This document shows positions 52,509 through 61,952 of a stretch of DNA of 64,000 bases, in pieces. The translations under genes and the position numbers were made by a program. The stretch spans positions 2,925,001 through 2,989,000 of the forward strand of contig NZ_CP089985.1 in the NCBI RefSeq assembly GCF_021390155.1. Direction: 5' to 3'. Each line of letters begins with the position of its first letter. Position 1 is the first letter of the stretch. A model generated the notes under the pieces. The model did not search any database and was not told the origin of the DNA. It worked only from the letters and a program-made list of their open reading frames with translations. This DNA is from Pseudomonas sp. HN11 (GTDB lineage Bacteria; Pseudomonadota; Gammaproteobacteria; Pseudomonadales; Pseudomonadaceae).

Positions 52509-53912
52509 ATGAACTTGAACGAGCCCATCAACGCTCACCGCGTTGGCCAAGCTGTAGGCAATTATCGCTGGACCATCTGCGCGATGCTGTTTTTCGCGAC
52601 CACCGTCAACTACCTCGACCGTCAGGTGCTCAGCTTGCTGGCGCCGCAACTGTCCACGCAATTTGGCTGGAGCAACACCGACTACGCCAACATTGCTGCG
52701 GTGTTCCAATTCGTCTACGCGATTTCCATGCTGTTCGCCGGGCGCTTTGTCGACAAGATCGGCACCAAGGCGGCTTATGTGGTGGCGATAGGCATTTGGT
52801 CCACGGGCGCCATCATGCATGCGTTCTCGGTGCCGATGGGCGAAGGCATCGCGGCCATCAGCGCTGCGATTGGCCTGGCGGTGATTCCGGTATCGATTGC
52901 CGGCTTCATGTTATCGCGTGCGGTGCTGGCAATTGGCGAAGCGGGTAACTTCCCGATTGCGATCAAGGCCACTGCCGAGTACTTCCCCAAGAAAGAACGC
53001 TCGCTGGCCACCGGCATCTTCAACTCCGGTGCCAACGTGGGCGCAATCCTGGCGCCGATCTGCGTGCCATTGATTGCAGGCCTCTGGGGCTGGGAAGCCG
53101 CGTTTATCGTGATTGGCGGCTTGGGTTTCGTGTGGGTTGCTGTGTGGATCGCGCTGTACCAAAAGCCGGAGGAGCAAAAGCGCTTGTCGCCCGAAGAACT
53201 GGCGTACATCCGCAGCGACCAGACGGTTCAGCCCTTTACTCCGGCACCGGCCGGCGCCGTGGAAAAGAAAGTTTCCTGGTTCAAGCTGCTCACCTATCGC
53301 CAGACCTGGGCCTTTGCCTTCGGCAAGTTCATGACTGACGGCGTGTGGTGGTTCTTCCTGTTCTGGCTGCCCACCTACCTGTCGGCGCAATATGGCATGA
53401 AGGGCGCCGATATCGTGATGCCGCTGGCGGTGCTGTACAGCATGACCATGGTCGGCAGCATCGGCGGCGGCTGGTTCCCCAGCTATTTCATGGCGCGTGG
53501 CGATGCACCCTACGATGGCCGCATGAAAGCCATGTTGGTGATCGCGCTGTTCCCACTGGTGGTGTTGCTGGCACAGCCGTTGGGCTACATCAGCTTCTGG
53601 GTGCCGGTATTGCTGATCGGTGTGGGCGCCTCGGCGCACCAGGCGTGGTCGTGCAATATCTTCACCACCGTGTCGGACATGTTCCCGCAGAAAACCGTGG
53701 CTTCGGTGGTCGGCATCGGCGGCATGGCCGGCGGTCTGGGCGGTGTGGTGATGACCAAGATCGGCGGATGGGTGTTCGACTATTACAAGTCAGTTGGCGA
53801 TATCCACACCGGCTATATGATCATGTTCGCCATCTGCGCGCTGGCCTACTTGGTGGCCTGGAGCGTGATGAAGACACTGGTGCCGCGTCACAAGGAAATC
53901 ACCGACCTGTAA
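52509..53912 (+). CDS. MFS sugar-acid transporter, ExuT/GudP-like
   Basis: A 467-residue anion:cation symporter family (ACS) transporter. NYRWTICAMLFFATTVNYLDRQVLSLLAPQ is the signature start; FAGRFVDKIGTKAAYVV, GEAGNFPIAIKATAEYFPKKERSLATGIFNSGANVGA and GASAHQAWSCNIFTTVSDMFP follow, as in hexuronate and galactonate transporters. The ATG at 52509 is used; an upstream in-frame start would read through the operator motif. It stands alone, with no catabolic gene beside it. Its 3' end overlaps the convergent DMT gene by 14 bases. Confidence 0.88.
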   Translation: MNLNEPINAHRVGQAVGNYRWTICAMLFFATTVNYLDRQVLSLLAPQLSTQFGWSNTDYANIAAVFQFVYAISMLFAGRFVDKIGTKAAYVVAIGIWSTGAIMHAFSVPMGEGIAAISAAIGLAVIPVSIAGFMLSRAVLAIGEAGNFPIAIKATAEYFPKKERSLATGIFNSGANVGAILAPICVPLIAGLWGWEAAFIVIGGLGFVWVAVWIALYQKPEEQKRLSPEELAYIRSDQTVQPFTPAPAGAVEKKVSWFKLLTYRQTWAFAFGKFMTDGVWWFFLFWLPTYLSAQYGMKGADIVMPLAVLYSMTMVGSIGGGWFPSYFMARGDAPYDGRMKAMLVIALFPLVVLLAQPLGYISFWVPVLLIGVGASAHQAWSCNIFTTVSDMFPQKTVASVVGIGGMAGGLGGVVMTKIGGWVFDYYKSVGDIHTGYMIMFAICALAYLVAWSVMKTLVPRHKEITDL

Positions 53913-54876
53913 TTGTCACGGGCAAGGCGGTGTCCAGCCTGGCTGTCAGGATGATGCGCACCGCCATGAGCACGCCGATCAGCACTGCCGCCAGGCCTGC
54001 TGCTTCCATGAGTGTCGGGCCACGGCGTGCGAAACCCAGGCCGAGCAAGGTGGCGAACAGTGATTCAAGGGCAATCAACTGGCCACTTAATACCATGGGC
54101 AAGCGACGCGTCGCGACGTTCCAGGCCCAGGCGCCGACCACGCTGGACATCACGGCGATGACTAGCGCCCAGGCATACAATGGCGCTGCCTGTTCAAGCC
54201 CAGCGCCGAGGACTGGCAGCCTCAGCAGCCCCAGGGCCTGCATAAAGGGCCACAGGCAAAGCGCAGCGATGCCGGCGCCTGCCAGCATCAACGCTGTCCA
54301 TAGCCCGGTCGTCTGAGCCGGCAACTTCACCAGCTGTTGTTGATTGAGCACGCTGAACAGCAGCCATAAAACCACGGCACCCAGCGAACAAAGCAGCCCC
54401 GCCAGCCACGAATCGGCACTCAATGACGGTTGATGAAGGTTGCCCAGGTTCGACAACGCCAGCCCTGCCATCAGACACGACAAGGGAAGGATCAGCCTGC
54501 GCCATTCGACCGTCTTGTGCCGGGCATTGCCCAGCAACGCGAGCAACACCGGCACCATCCCGACCATCGCCGGTGTGAGCACCGGCCCCGTAAAGTGCAC
54601 GCCGGCGGCAATGCATACGCCATAACCGAGGCAACCCAACGCGCCCAGCGCACCTGCAAGTAACTGTTGGCTGGGCGTGATCAGGTGCAAATGGGCGCGA
54701 CACAGGAGTATCCCGCCGGCGCCCAGCACGCCGACGAACAGGAATCGCATGAGCATCAGATCGTAAAGGCTGTAGTCGCCGGTAACGTAGGGGGCGACGA
54801 AGTTCAGCGCCCAGCCGAGGGTTGCAATCACTGCAAGGAACAGCCCGATAAGTATTGAAGCACGTGCAGAATTCAT
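53899..54876 (-). CDS. DMT/EamA-family transporter
   Basis: A 325-residue protein with about ten helices: ILIGLFLAVIATLGWALNFVAPY at the start and ALVIAVMSSVVGAWAWNVATRRLP in the second EamA repeat. The ATG at 54876 (MNSARA) gives a normal N-terminus; ATG 54888 is also possible. It is divergent from a LysR regulator gene at 54970, its likely controller. Substrate unknown. Confidence 0.85.
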   Translation of the reverse strand: MNSARASILIGLFLAVIATLGWALNFVAPYVTGDYSLYDLMLMRFLFVGVLGAGGILLCRAHLHLITPSQQLLAGALGALGCLGYGVCIAAGVHFTGPVLTPAMVGMVPVLLALLGNARHKTVEWRRLILPLSCLMAGLALSNLGNLHQPSLSADSWLAGLLCSLGAVVLWLLFSVLNQQQLVKLPAQTTGLWTALMLAGAGIAALCLWPFMQALGLLRLPVLGAGLEQAAPLYAWALVIAVMSSVVGAWAWNVATRRLPMVLSGQLIALESLFATLLGLGFARRGPTLMEAAGLAAVLIGVLMAVRIILTARLDTALPVTITGR

Positions 54877-54969
54877 CCGGTTATCCATCAAGTAATGGAT
54901 ACGCATGGTGCCTAGCCGCACAGCCGTGCTACAAACGAGTTTTCGGTCCTCAATACATAACCATAGATT

Positions 54970-55878
54970 ATGAATGAACTGGGTAAAGCCTTACCGCCCC
55001 TTGCCAGCTTACTGCCCTTCGAAGCGGCGGCACGCCTGGAGAGTTTTTCCAAGGCAGCCGATGAGTTGCACATCACTCAGGCCGCGATCAGCCGGCAGAT
55101 CCGCGGGCTCGAGGACAACCTGGGTATCAAGCTGTTTCAGCGGCGCAATCGTGCCGTGTTCCTCACGCCGGCAGGGCGTGAGTTGGGGCGGGTGGTCAGC
55201 GAGGCGCTGCACAGCATCGGTGACGGCGCCACCCGCCTGCGCACGGTGCATCACAGCAACCGAGTGGTGCTGCTCTGCCAGCTGTGTGAAGCTTTTTATT
55301 GGCTGATGCCGCGTTTATCGACGTTTCACCAGCAATATCCGCATATCGAAATCCAGGTGGTGACCACCACACGACCATTGACTGAGTTCAACGACCCCTT
55401 TGACGTCGCCCTGCAAAGCACGCGGCGCGCGAGCGGGGCTCATTCGCTGATATTCACGGCCTCGGACGAAATCTTTCCGGTATGCAGTCCGCTCTACCTG
55501 GCCGTAGAGCAACCGCTGTCATTGAATGAATTGCAGCGTCATAGGTTCTTGCACCACAACGCGCCGCCGCCTCATTTGATGGAGTGGGATGAGTGGCTGC
55601 AGGCGTTTGGTCAGACGTTGGCCGTGGACGCGCGCGGTGCGACGTTCGATAGCTACCCGCTGATGTTGCAGGCGGCTGTGGAGGGGCATGGTATTGCCAT
55701 GGGCTGGCGTCGCACCGCGGGCCGGTTGATTGAAAGCGGCGCGCTGGTGAGGCCGTGCGCCGAGAGCGTGCACTTGCCCGAGGCGATTTCGGTTTATCGG
55801 CATCAAACGGCTGGCAAACGGGATGAAGTGGCGGCGCTGCTCGCCTGGCTTGCGGCGCAATTGCAGGAGGAGGGATGA
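54970..55878 (+). CDS. LysR-family regulator (GcvA-like)
   Basis: A 302-residue regulator with a GcvA/AmpR-type HTH: LASLLPFEAAARLESFSKAADELHITQAAISRQIRGLED. The effector domain includes FHQQYPHIEIQVVTTTRPL and SYPLMLQAAVEGHGIAMGW. It is divergent from the DMT transporter with 93 bases between, which suggests control of that exporter by an amino acid-like effector. ATG at 54970. Confidence 0.9.
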   Translation: MNELGKALPPLASLLPFEAAARLESFSKAADELHITQAAISRQIRGLEDNLGIKLFQRRNRAVFLTPAGRELGRVVSEALHSIGDGATRLRTVHHSNRVVLLCQLCEAFYWLMPRLSTFHQQYPHIEIQVVTTTRPLTEFNDPFDVALQSTRRASGAHSLIFTASDEIFPVCSPLYLAVEQPLSLNELQRHRFLHHNAPPPHLMEWDEWLQAFGQTLAVDARGATFDSYPLMLQAAVEGHGIAMGWRRTAGRLIESGALVRPCAESVHLPEAISVYRHQTAGKRDEVAALLAWLAAQLQEEG

Positions 55879-55898
55879 CAGGGGCGCTGTCGCCCCTG
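55879..55898. terminator. Hairpin between convergent genes
   Basis: caggggcg (55879-55886) and cgcccctg (55891-55898) form a perfect 8-bp stem with a 4-base loop, immediately after the LysR stop and 11 bases before the end of the convergent gene. A bidirectional terminator is the simplest reading. Confidence 0.6.
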
Positions 55899-55908
55899 CC
55901 GTGCACGG

Positions 55909-57201
55909 CTATTTATTAAGCGTCACCCGCCAAACGGTATTGGCCAGGTCGTCGGCGATGATCAGCGCGCCTTTCGGGTCCACTGTCACACCTACAGGGC
56001 GACCTCGAGTTTTGCCGTCATCACCACGAAAACCGGTGGCAAAATCGATGGGCTCACCGGACGGTTTGCCATTGCTGAACGGCACAAAGATCACCTTGTA
56101 GCCCACCGGATTGTCACGGTTCCAGCTGCCGTGCTCACCTACGAATACACCGTCGGCGAATTTCTCACCCATCTGCAGAATAGAGAAGTCCACGCCCAAT
56201 GCCGCTACATGGGAGCCCAAGCTGTAGTCCGGTTTGATCGCGGCGGCGACTTTGGCCGGGTTCTGCGGCTGGGCACGCGGGTCGACATTTTGGCCCCAGT
56301 AGCTGTAGGGCCAGCCATAGAAGGCGCCTTCACGCACCGAGGTCAGGTAGTCCGGCACCAGGTCGGGACCCAGTTCATCGCGCTCGTTGACCACGGTCCA
56401 CAGTTGCCCGGTCTCCGGCTGGATGGTCAGCGCCGTCGGGTTGCGCAGGCCTGTTGCATAAGGCTTGTGCGCGCCGGTTGCGGCGTCGATCTGCCAGACC
56501 ATCGCACGGTCGATCTCCACCTCCATGCCGCGCTCGGTGACATTGCTGTTGGAACCGATACCCACGTAAAGCTGGCTGCCGTCGGCGCTCACCGCCAGGG
56601 ACTTGGTCCAGTGGTGGTTGATCTGCGCCGGCAGGTCGGTGACCTTGGTGGGCGGGCCGGCGGCCTTGGTCTGGCCGTCGGCGTAGTCGAAACTCACCAG
56701 CGCATCCTGATTGGCCACGTAGAGTTTGCCATTGGCAAACGCCAGGCCGTAAGGCGCGTTGAGGTTTTCCGCGAACACGGTCTTGAGTTCATAGGTGCCG
56801 TCACCATCGGCGTCACGCAGCAACGTCAGGCGGTTGCCACTCTTGACCTTGGTGTTGCCTTCGGCCTTGATCAGGCTGGCGATCACATCCTTGGGCTTGA
56901 GCTTGGCTGCGCTGCCGCCACGGCCTTCGGCGACGAGGATGTCGCCGTTGGGCAGCACCAGGGTCTGGCGCGGGATGGCGAGGTCGGTGGCGATCGCGGT
57001 GACGCTGTAACCTTCTGGCACCTTGGGTTTGTGCTCACCCCAGGGCGCAGGCTCGGCAATCTTCATGCTCGGTAGCAGGCTGCTCTGCTGTTCCGGCAAC
57101 TTGGGGTCAGGGCCGCGGGCCTGGGTTTTGTCGCCGTCACCCCCGCAGGCAGTCAGCAAGAAGGCAGCGCTCAATAGGGTCAGTGTGCTGGACGTTTTCA
57201 T
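55909..57201 (-). CDS. L-sorbosone dehydrogenase-like beta-propeller lipoprotein
   Basis: A 430-residue protein with a lipoprotein signal (LLSAAFLLTACGGDGDK, lipidated Cys in LTAC). The body is a soluble glucose/sorbosone dehydrogenase-type propeller: ALPRQTLVLPNGDILVAEG-like (IPRQTLVLPNGDILVAEG), ADGSQLYVGIGSNSN, ATGLRNPTALTIQPETGQL and VGEHGSWNRDNPVGYKV. Such proteins may use PQQ, but cofactor binding is not assured from sequence. The ATG at 57201 overlaps the stop of the upstream DUF2231 gene (57198), so the two are coupled and may share an electron-transfer or sugar-oxidation role. Confidence 0.85.
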   Translation of the reverse strand: MKTSSTLTLLSAAFLLTACGGDGDKTQARGPDPKLPEQQSSLLPSMKIAEPAPWGEHKPKVPEGYSVTAIATDLAIPRQTLVLPNGDILVAEGRGGSAAKLKPKDVIASLIKAEGNTKVKSGNRLTLLRDADGDGTYELKTVFAENLNAPYGLAFANGKLYVANQDALVSFDYADGQTKAAGPPTKVTDLPAQINHHWTKSLAVSADGSQLYVGIGSNSNVTERGMEVEIDRAMVWQIDAATGAHKPYATGLRNPTALTIQPETGQLWTVVNERDELGPDLVPDYLTSVREGAFYGWPYSYWGQNVDPRAQPQNPAKVAAAIKPDYSLGSHVAALGVDFSILQMGEKFADGVFVGEHGSWNRDNPVGYKVIFVPFSNGKPSGEPIDFATGFRGDDGKTRGRPVGVTVDPKGALIIADDLANTVWRVTLNK

Positions 57202-57623
57202 GGGGCAACTCCCGAGCGCAGATTGGTCAGGCCGATCCACGCCGCCACCAATGCCAGTAGTGTAACGATCACCGACAGGAACAGGCCTGCAGGCATCATG
57301 GCGTAGGCATCTTTGGCATGTTGAAAGGCATTGATCAGGCCGAGTACCCAGGCGGCGAACAACGATAGAAAATACGCGGCGGGCCGTCCGGACTTGCGTT
57401 CGGCGCGAAGCAGATTGACCAGTGCGAACAACAGCGCCAATCCACTGAACGCCAATGCACCGGCGATCAGCCAGGACGCAAAGTTAGCCCACTGAATCTG
57501 GAAAGTCTGGCCGTAGGCAATGTCGCTGAGCAACGCGCCCAGAAACAACGGCACGCTGCCGGCCAGCAAGATCGCATGCAGCGGTCCTGGTCTGGTTGCG
57601 TAGTAGGTGGGAAGGGTAGTCAT
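57198..57623 (-). CDS. DUF2231-type membrane protein
   Basis: A 141-residue protein with four predicted helices. GPLHAILLAGSVPLFLGALLSDIAY at the start and ANFASWLIAGALAFSGLALLFALVNLL are DUF2231-like. ATG at 57623. The 4-base overlap with the sorbosone dehydrogenase-like gene shows an operon. In other bacteria DUF2231 proteins accompany heme or PQQ proteins, so it could be the membrane electron acceptor; this is inference. Confidence 0.82.
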   Translation of the reverse strand: MTTLPTYYATRPGPLHAILLAGSVPLFLGALLSDIAYGQTFQIQWANFASWLIAGALAFSGLALLFALVNLLRAERKSGRPAAYFLSLFAAWVLGLINAFQHAKDAYAMMPAGLFLSVIVTLLALVAAWIGLTNLRSGVAP

Positions 57624-57723
57624 AGGGGTGGCGGCTCCTTATTGTTCAGCGCTCCTGGATTCAGGGCACGCAGGCTTTGCATAGGAAAGGAGCACGACGT
57701 TTGTCAGAAAGTTCACAGATGTT

Positions 57724-58035
57724 TCATGTCGAGATGTTTTCGTACCACTCGGCATACGGCGTATTGGCAACTTGACACCGATTGAAGTCCGGACTTGCGT
57801 CACTCCACCACACCGGGCCGCGTTCACCGAGTGCCACCTTGGCGCGCTGTACCTGTCGCCGCGCGAGCTTCAAAGCTTGCGAGTCGTTGGACGCCTTGGC
57901 TGCTTTGACCGCACGGCGGGCCTCCATCAATTCATGGACCCAACGCTGCCGAGTATCTTCGTCCAATGCAGGGTTGGTGCAGCGCCAGAGTTGGCCCTTG
58001 ACCACAAAGTAGCGCCCATCCGGCGTGTTAATCAT
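57724..58035 (-). CDS. Conserved hypothetical protein
   Basis: A 103-residue soluble protein. The N-terminal half, GRYFVVKGQLWRCTNPALDE, looks like a small folded module; the middle is a basic helix rich in Ala, Lys and Arg (EARRAVKAAKASND). The end, VWWSDASPDFN, is Trp-rich. I recognise it only as a common Pseudomonas hypothetical. Its ATG lies within the end of the 34-codon gene upstream, so translation should be coupled. Confidence 0.7.
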   Translation of the reverse strand: MINTPDGRYFVVKGQLWRCTNPALDEDTRQRWVHELMEARRAVKAAKASNDSQALKLARRQVQRAKVALGERGPVWWSDASPDFNRCQVANTPYAEWYENIST

Positions 58036-58132
58036 GGTGCCAACGCAGTACCCGCAGCACGCCCCACATCATCGAAATCACAATCGCCATCCATCCGGCG
58101 AATAGGCTGAAGAGTGTCATTGCAAGGTTCAT
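58028..58132 (-). CDS. 34-residue membrane peptide overlapping the next gene
   Basis: ATG at 58132 is preceded by GGAGGTGG on the minus strand, a strong ribosome binding site. The product is nearly all one hydrophobic helix (LFSLFAGWMAIVISMMWGVL) with a short basic tail (RVLRWHHD). Its TAA stop overlaps the ATG of the following gene by 8 bases (58028-58035), typical of coupled bacterial genes. No known family. Confidence 0.68.
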   Translation of the reverse strand: MNLAMTLFSLFAGWMAIVISMMWGVLRVLRWHHD

Positions 58133-58274
58133 AACCACCTCCGTTGCGCTGTCGTCCTCTTAGGTGACCCCCGGTCCAAACCAGGATTCAACTTAATTTT
58201 CCGAGTGAACCCCTGGCAGGGTTGCTCGCCTAAGGTCCTATAATCCCCATGACCGCTCACCACCAGGCCTTTCC

Positions 58275-59303
58275 ATGACCCATCCTCGCATCGGCTTCGC
58301 ATGCCAATACAAGCATCCCGAACGCCTGCTGTCGGCCAGCGCCTTGAAGTTGATCGAAGGCCCTTTCAACCCTCGCACCACCACGTTGCGCTGGATGGAC
58401 AGCGTCACCCCGCAAGTGGCATGCGACAAACTGGTGGAAGTGGTCACTCATAACCTGGCTGCCCAGATGCGCTTGTTGGCTTATGTGGCCGAACTGCCGC
58501 CGACCTTGCGCATGTTGCGCCTGAGCAGCGATCTGCTGCCGTTCTACAGCCACCCGAAAGTCGCCGCTGCGTACAAAGACCCGGCGATCGAGCGCCAATT
58601 GGTGGAGGGGTTCGCCGCCATCGGTGAGTTGGCCCGCGCCTCGGATATCCGCCTGTCCTTCCACCCCGGCCAGTACTGCGTACTCGGTTCTGAGAACCCC
58701 GGCGTGGTGGAAAACAGCCTGGCGGAATTCGAATACCACGCCGACATGATCCGCATGATGGGCTATGGCCGGCACTTCCAGGACCTCAAGTGCAACGTGC
58801 ACATTGCCGGGCGTCTTGGTGTGGAAGGCACCCGTGCGGTGTGGTCGCGCCTGTCGGAAGTAGCGCGCAACTGCATCACCTTCGAGAACGACGAAAAAAC
58901 CTACGGGCTCGACCACTGTCTGCAAGTCGCCGACCTGGCGCCGGTGGTGCTGGACATTCACCACTGCTGGATCCACGAAAACGACTACATCGACCCCGAC
59001 TCGGAGAGGGTTGCCCGCGTGATTGAAAGCTGGCGTGGCGTGCGCCCCACCATGCATTACTCCCAGCCGCAGGAAGTCTTGCAGGAACTGGGATTCGGCG
59101 CCGAGCACAAACTGGAAATGGATGCGCTGTTACAGGTGGTTTCCAAGCGCGACCTGTACGCCCATAGCGCCCAGATGTGGAACCGCTGGACCAACGACTA
59201 CGCGCTGCAGTTTCTCGACCGCTTCGACATCATGCTGGAAGCCAAGGACAAAAACGTGGCGGCGTTGGCCTTTTATGAACACTTCAAGCGACATTCAATC
59301 TAG
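58275..59303 (+). CDS. uvsE: UV DNA damage endonuclease UvsE (UVDE)
   Basis: A 342-residue TIM-barrel endonuclease. RIGFACQYKHPER, LRMLRLSSDLLPFYSHP, SFHPGQYCVLGSE, ITFENDEKTYG, DIHHCWIHEN and RPTMHYSQPQ carry the conserved metal-binding His, Glu and Asp residues of UVDE. It nicks DNA 5' to UV photoproducts, starting an alternative excision repair. ATG at 58275. The kinase-like gene follows after 18 bases and is probably co-transcribed. Confidence 0.92.
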   Translation: MTHPRIGFACQYKHPERLLSASALKLIEGPFNPRTTTLRWMDSVTPQVACDKLVEVVTHNLAAQMRLLAYVAELPPTLRMLRLSSDLLPFYSHPKVAAAYKDPAIERQLVEGFAAIGELARASDIRLSFHPGQYCVLGSENPGVVENSLAEFEYHADMIRMMGYGRHFQDLKCNVHIAGRLGVEGTRAVWSRLSEVARNCITFENDEKTYGLDHCLQVADLAPVVLDIHHCWIHENDYIDPDSERVARVIESWRGVRPTMHYSQPQEVLQELGFGAEHKLEMDALLQVVSKRDLYAHSAQMWNRWTNDYALQFLDRFDIMLEAKDKNVAALAFYEHFKRHSI

Positions 59304-59321
59304 AAGAAGGAGCCTTCACCC

Positions 59322-59801
59322 ATGCCGACCCTGCACCTGCTCTGCGGCAAGATCGCCTCTGGCAAGTCCACACTCGCCAAGACCCTGGCCGCCAGGCACG
59401 GCGCCGTCATGTTCAGTGAAGACCATTGGCTCGCCACGCTTTATCCCGGTGAAATAAGCTCTATTTCTGATTACCTTGCTCGCTCCCAGCGCATGCGCGG
59501 TGTGTTAGGGCCGCTGGTCACCCATCTGCTGCAGTCGGGTGTCAATGTGGTGCTGGATTTTCCTGCCAACACCTTGGCCAATCGCGAATGGCTGCTGGGG
59601 TTGGCACAGGTCGCCAAAGTCCGGCACTGCCTGCATTACCTTGAACTGGACGACGCCACCTGCCGGGCCCGACTGCATGCGCGCAATGCACAGGGCGAGC
59701 ATGACTTCGCCGCCACCGATGCCGAGTTTGACCTGATCACCCGTCACTTCTGTGCGCCCAGCGAGTCGGAAGGCCTGGTGATTGAGAGGCACCGTCCATA
59801 A
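59322..59801 (+). CDS. P-loop kinase-like ATPase
   Basis: A 159-residue protein with Walker A in CGKIASGKSTLAKTL at the N-terminus, FSEDHWLATLYPG (substrate-binding Asp as in nucleoside or shikimate-type kinases), GVNVVLDFPANTLANREW (Walker B-like) and LELDDATCRARLHARN near the end with lid arginines. It resembles the AAA_33/zeta-toxin-like group of small kinases. Substrate unknown. It lies just after uvsE and may share its transcript. ATG at 59322. Confidence 0.85.
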   Translation: MPTLHLLCGKIASGKSTLAKTLAARHGAVMFSEDHWLATLYPGEISSISDYLARSQRMRGVLGPLVTHLLQSGVNVVLDFPANTLANREWLLGLAQVAKVRHCLHYLELDDATCRARLHARNAQGEHDFAATDAEFDLITRHFCAPSESEGLVIERHRP

Positions 59802-59864
59802 GCGGTTTCGGCCGTCCCTGGACATTGCCTTGGCCGTGAACGGTGACTTTAATCGCCGGCTTCC

Positions 59865-61802
59865 TCAGGACTTGAACCGTCCCACCAGTCCATTCAACTC
59901 ATCCGACAGGTTCGACAAGCGTCCCGAATCGTCCTGCGCCGAGTTGGCCAGGCTTTCCACCAGCCGTGCTTCGTCGTAGATCTGCTGGATATGCCGGTTG
60001 ATCTCTTCTGCCACGCTGTGTTGTTCCTCGGCGGCGGCGGAGATCTGCAGGTTCTGGTCGCGGATTTCATTGACCGACGTCTGGATGCCTTCAAAGCTGT
60101 CCCGCGCGCTTTCGATCGAAGCGACACTGGCCCGCGACAGGTCCAGGCAACTGCCCATCTTCTGCGTGACTTCCTCGGTTTTACTGCCAAGGGTGCCGAG
60201 CAACTGCTCGATTTCGCCGGTGGAGTCGGACGTGCGCTTGGCCAGTGCGCGCACTTCGTCAGCCACCACGGCAAAGCCGCGGCCCTGGTCACCGGCACGG
60301 GCAGCCTCAATGGCCGCGTTGAGCGCCAGCAGGTTGGTCTGTTCGGCAATCGCACGGATAGTGCCAATGATCTGGTTGATGCTGCGGCTGCCGGCTTCCA
60401 GTTCGACCATGGCCTGGGATGATTCCGTCAGGCGGCGCCCCAGGCGGTTGACGTTATCAGTGGTGACTTCGATCTGCTGCTTACCCTCGGCCACGCGATG
60501 GTGGCCGTTCTCGGCGGATTGCGCCGCGCCGCTGCAGGAGCGTGCGACTTCGTTGGCGGTGGCGACCATTTCGTTGAACGCAGTAGAGACAAGCTCGACC
60601 GCCTCGCGCTGGCGTCCGGCCGCCTCGTTCATGTTGTGCGCCACTTGGCTGTTGACCTTGGACGCGTTCTGCAAGTTGGCCGAGGCCGCGCCGATGTGCT
60701 GGATCAGTTGACGGATAGCGGCGAGAAACTTGTTGAACCAACCGGCCAGTTCGGCGGTTTCATCCTTACCCTGTACGTGCAGTTCGTGGCGCAAGTCGCC
60801 TTCGCCCTGGGCGATGGACTGCAAGCCGGTACTGACCTGGCCGATAGGCTTGACGATGACCTTGGAGAACGCTGCCGCTATCAGTCCGAAGATCAATACC
60901 AGTACGGCGACGATGATGGCGGTGAGGTAGGTCATGCGGGTGGCTTCGGCCATCACTTCGCGGTGTTCGATCAGCCCGATATAGCGCCAGCCGAGGCCGG
61001 GGGACGTCCACACGTTGGCCATGTAGCGCACGCCGTCGATCATCACTTCGGTGGAGCCCTGAGGTGTTTCGGCCAAGTGCGCATAAGCAGCGCCCAGGTC
61101 TTTGAGCGGCTTGAAACTGTGGGCGGTGTCGCGCGGGTCCACCAGCACCACGCCGTCTTCGATCAGCATCACGTAGCCGCTTTCTCCCAGCTTGATGCTC
61201 TTGACCAGTTCCGTGAGGTTTTTCAGCGAGACGCTGACCACGAACACGCCTTTGGCCTTGCCGTTTTCCAGCATTGCACGCGCAGTGCCCACCAGGGCGA
61301 CATCGTCTTTGTCGTAGTAATACGCGGGCGTACGCACGGTCTTGCCGGGGCTGGCCATAGCCGCCTTGTACCAGGGCCGGGTGCGCGGGTCGTATTTGGC
61401 CAGTTGCGGGTCATCCGGCCATTTGGCGTAGGTGCCGTCCTCCAGGCCAATGGACAGGATGGCCGCCGCCGGGTGCGTTGCGCCAAAACGCGCGAAGCGA
61501 TCGATCACGGCTTGGGCCTCGGTCGGCATCGGCTGGCTGGCCGCGTCGGCGGGTTGATAGTTTTTCAGTGTGTTCACGGAGGTGTATACAGGGTCAGTCG
61601 CCATTTGATCGACGTTTTGCAGCGTGCCGTCGAAGAACTGGCGGATGTTGCCATCGATCTGACGGATTTCCCGAGTGCTGCCGTCGATGAACTGGTCCAC
61701 CGCCTGGGTCCGCGTATTCATGACCGAAATCACGGCCACCAGGCTTACCGGAATGAATGCAACGGAAACAAATGCAAGTACCAGCTTATTTTTTATTTTC
61801 AT
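59865..61802 (-). CDS. Methyl-accepting chemotaxis protein with dCache sensor
   Basis: A 645-residue chemoreceptor. TM1 at residues 5-25, a periplasmic dCache_1 domain (about 30-275) with [19 protein letters not shown] and [14 protein letters not shown], typical of amino acid-binding receptors such as PctA. TM2 about 285-305, HAMP next, then the long signalling hairpin with [32 protein letters not shown] at its tip. The ATG at 61802 ([11 protein letters not shown]) is the family-like start. The ligand is probably an amino acid or related metabolite, inferred from the DxR and YYYD-type sensor motifs. Confidence 0.93.
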   Translation of the reverse strand: MKIKNKLVLAFVSVAFIPVSLVAVISVMNTRTQAVDQFIDGSTREIRQIDGNIRQFFDGTLQNVDQMATDPVYTSVNTLKNYQPADAASQPMPTEAQAVIDRFARFGATHPAAAILSIGLEDGTYAKWPDDPQLAKYDPRTRPWYKAAMASPGKTVRTPAYYYDKDDVALVGTARAMLENGKAKGVFVVSVSLKNLTELVKSIKLGESGYVMLIEDGVVLVDPRDTAHSFKPLKDLGAAYAHLAETPQGSTEVMIDGVRYMANVWTSPGLGWRYIGLIEHREVMAEATRMTYLTAIIVAVLVLIFGLIAAAFSKVIVKPIGQVSTGLQSIAQGEGDLRHELHVQGKDETAELAGWFNKFLAAIRQLIQHIGAASANLQNASKVNSQVAHNMNEAAGRQREAVELVSTAFNEMVATANEVARSCSGAAQSAENGHHRVAEGKQQIEVTTDNVNRLGRRLTESSQAMVELEAGSRSINQIIGTIRAIAEQTNLLALNAAIEAARAGDQGRGFAVVADEVRALAKRTSDSTGEIEQLLGTLGSKTEEVTQKMGSCLDLSRASVASIESARDSFEGIQTSVNEIRDQNLQISAAAEEQHSVAEEINRHIQQIYDEARLVESLANSAQDDSGRLSNLSDELNGLVGRFKS

Positions 61803-61952
61803 CGAGACGACCATCAGCGTGAAGGGCGGCGCAAATCGGCGCACCTCTGTCAGGATTGCGGCGATTTGCTATCACTGCTGTTTCGGCCTGGCGCCGGTAA
61901 ATCTTTAGGGTTTTTTGTACACAATACAAATTGCTTATTGTTCTGTATCCAA

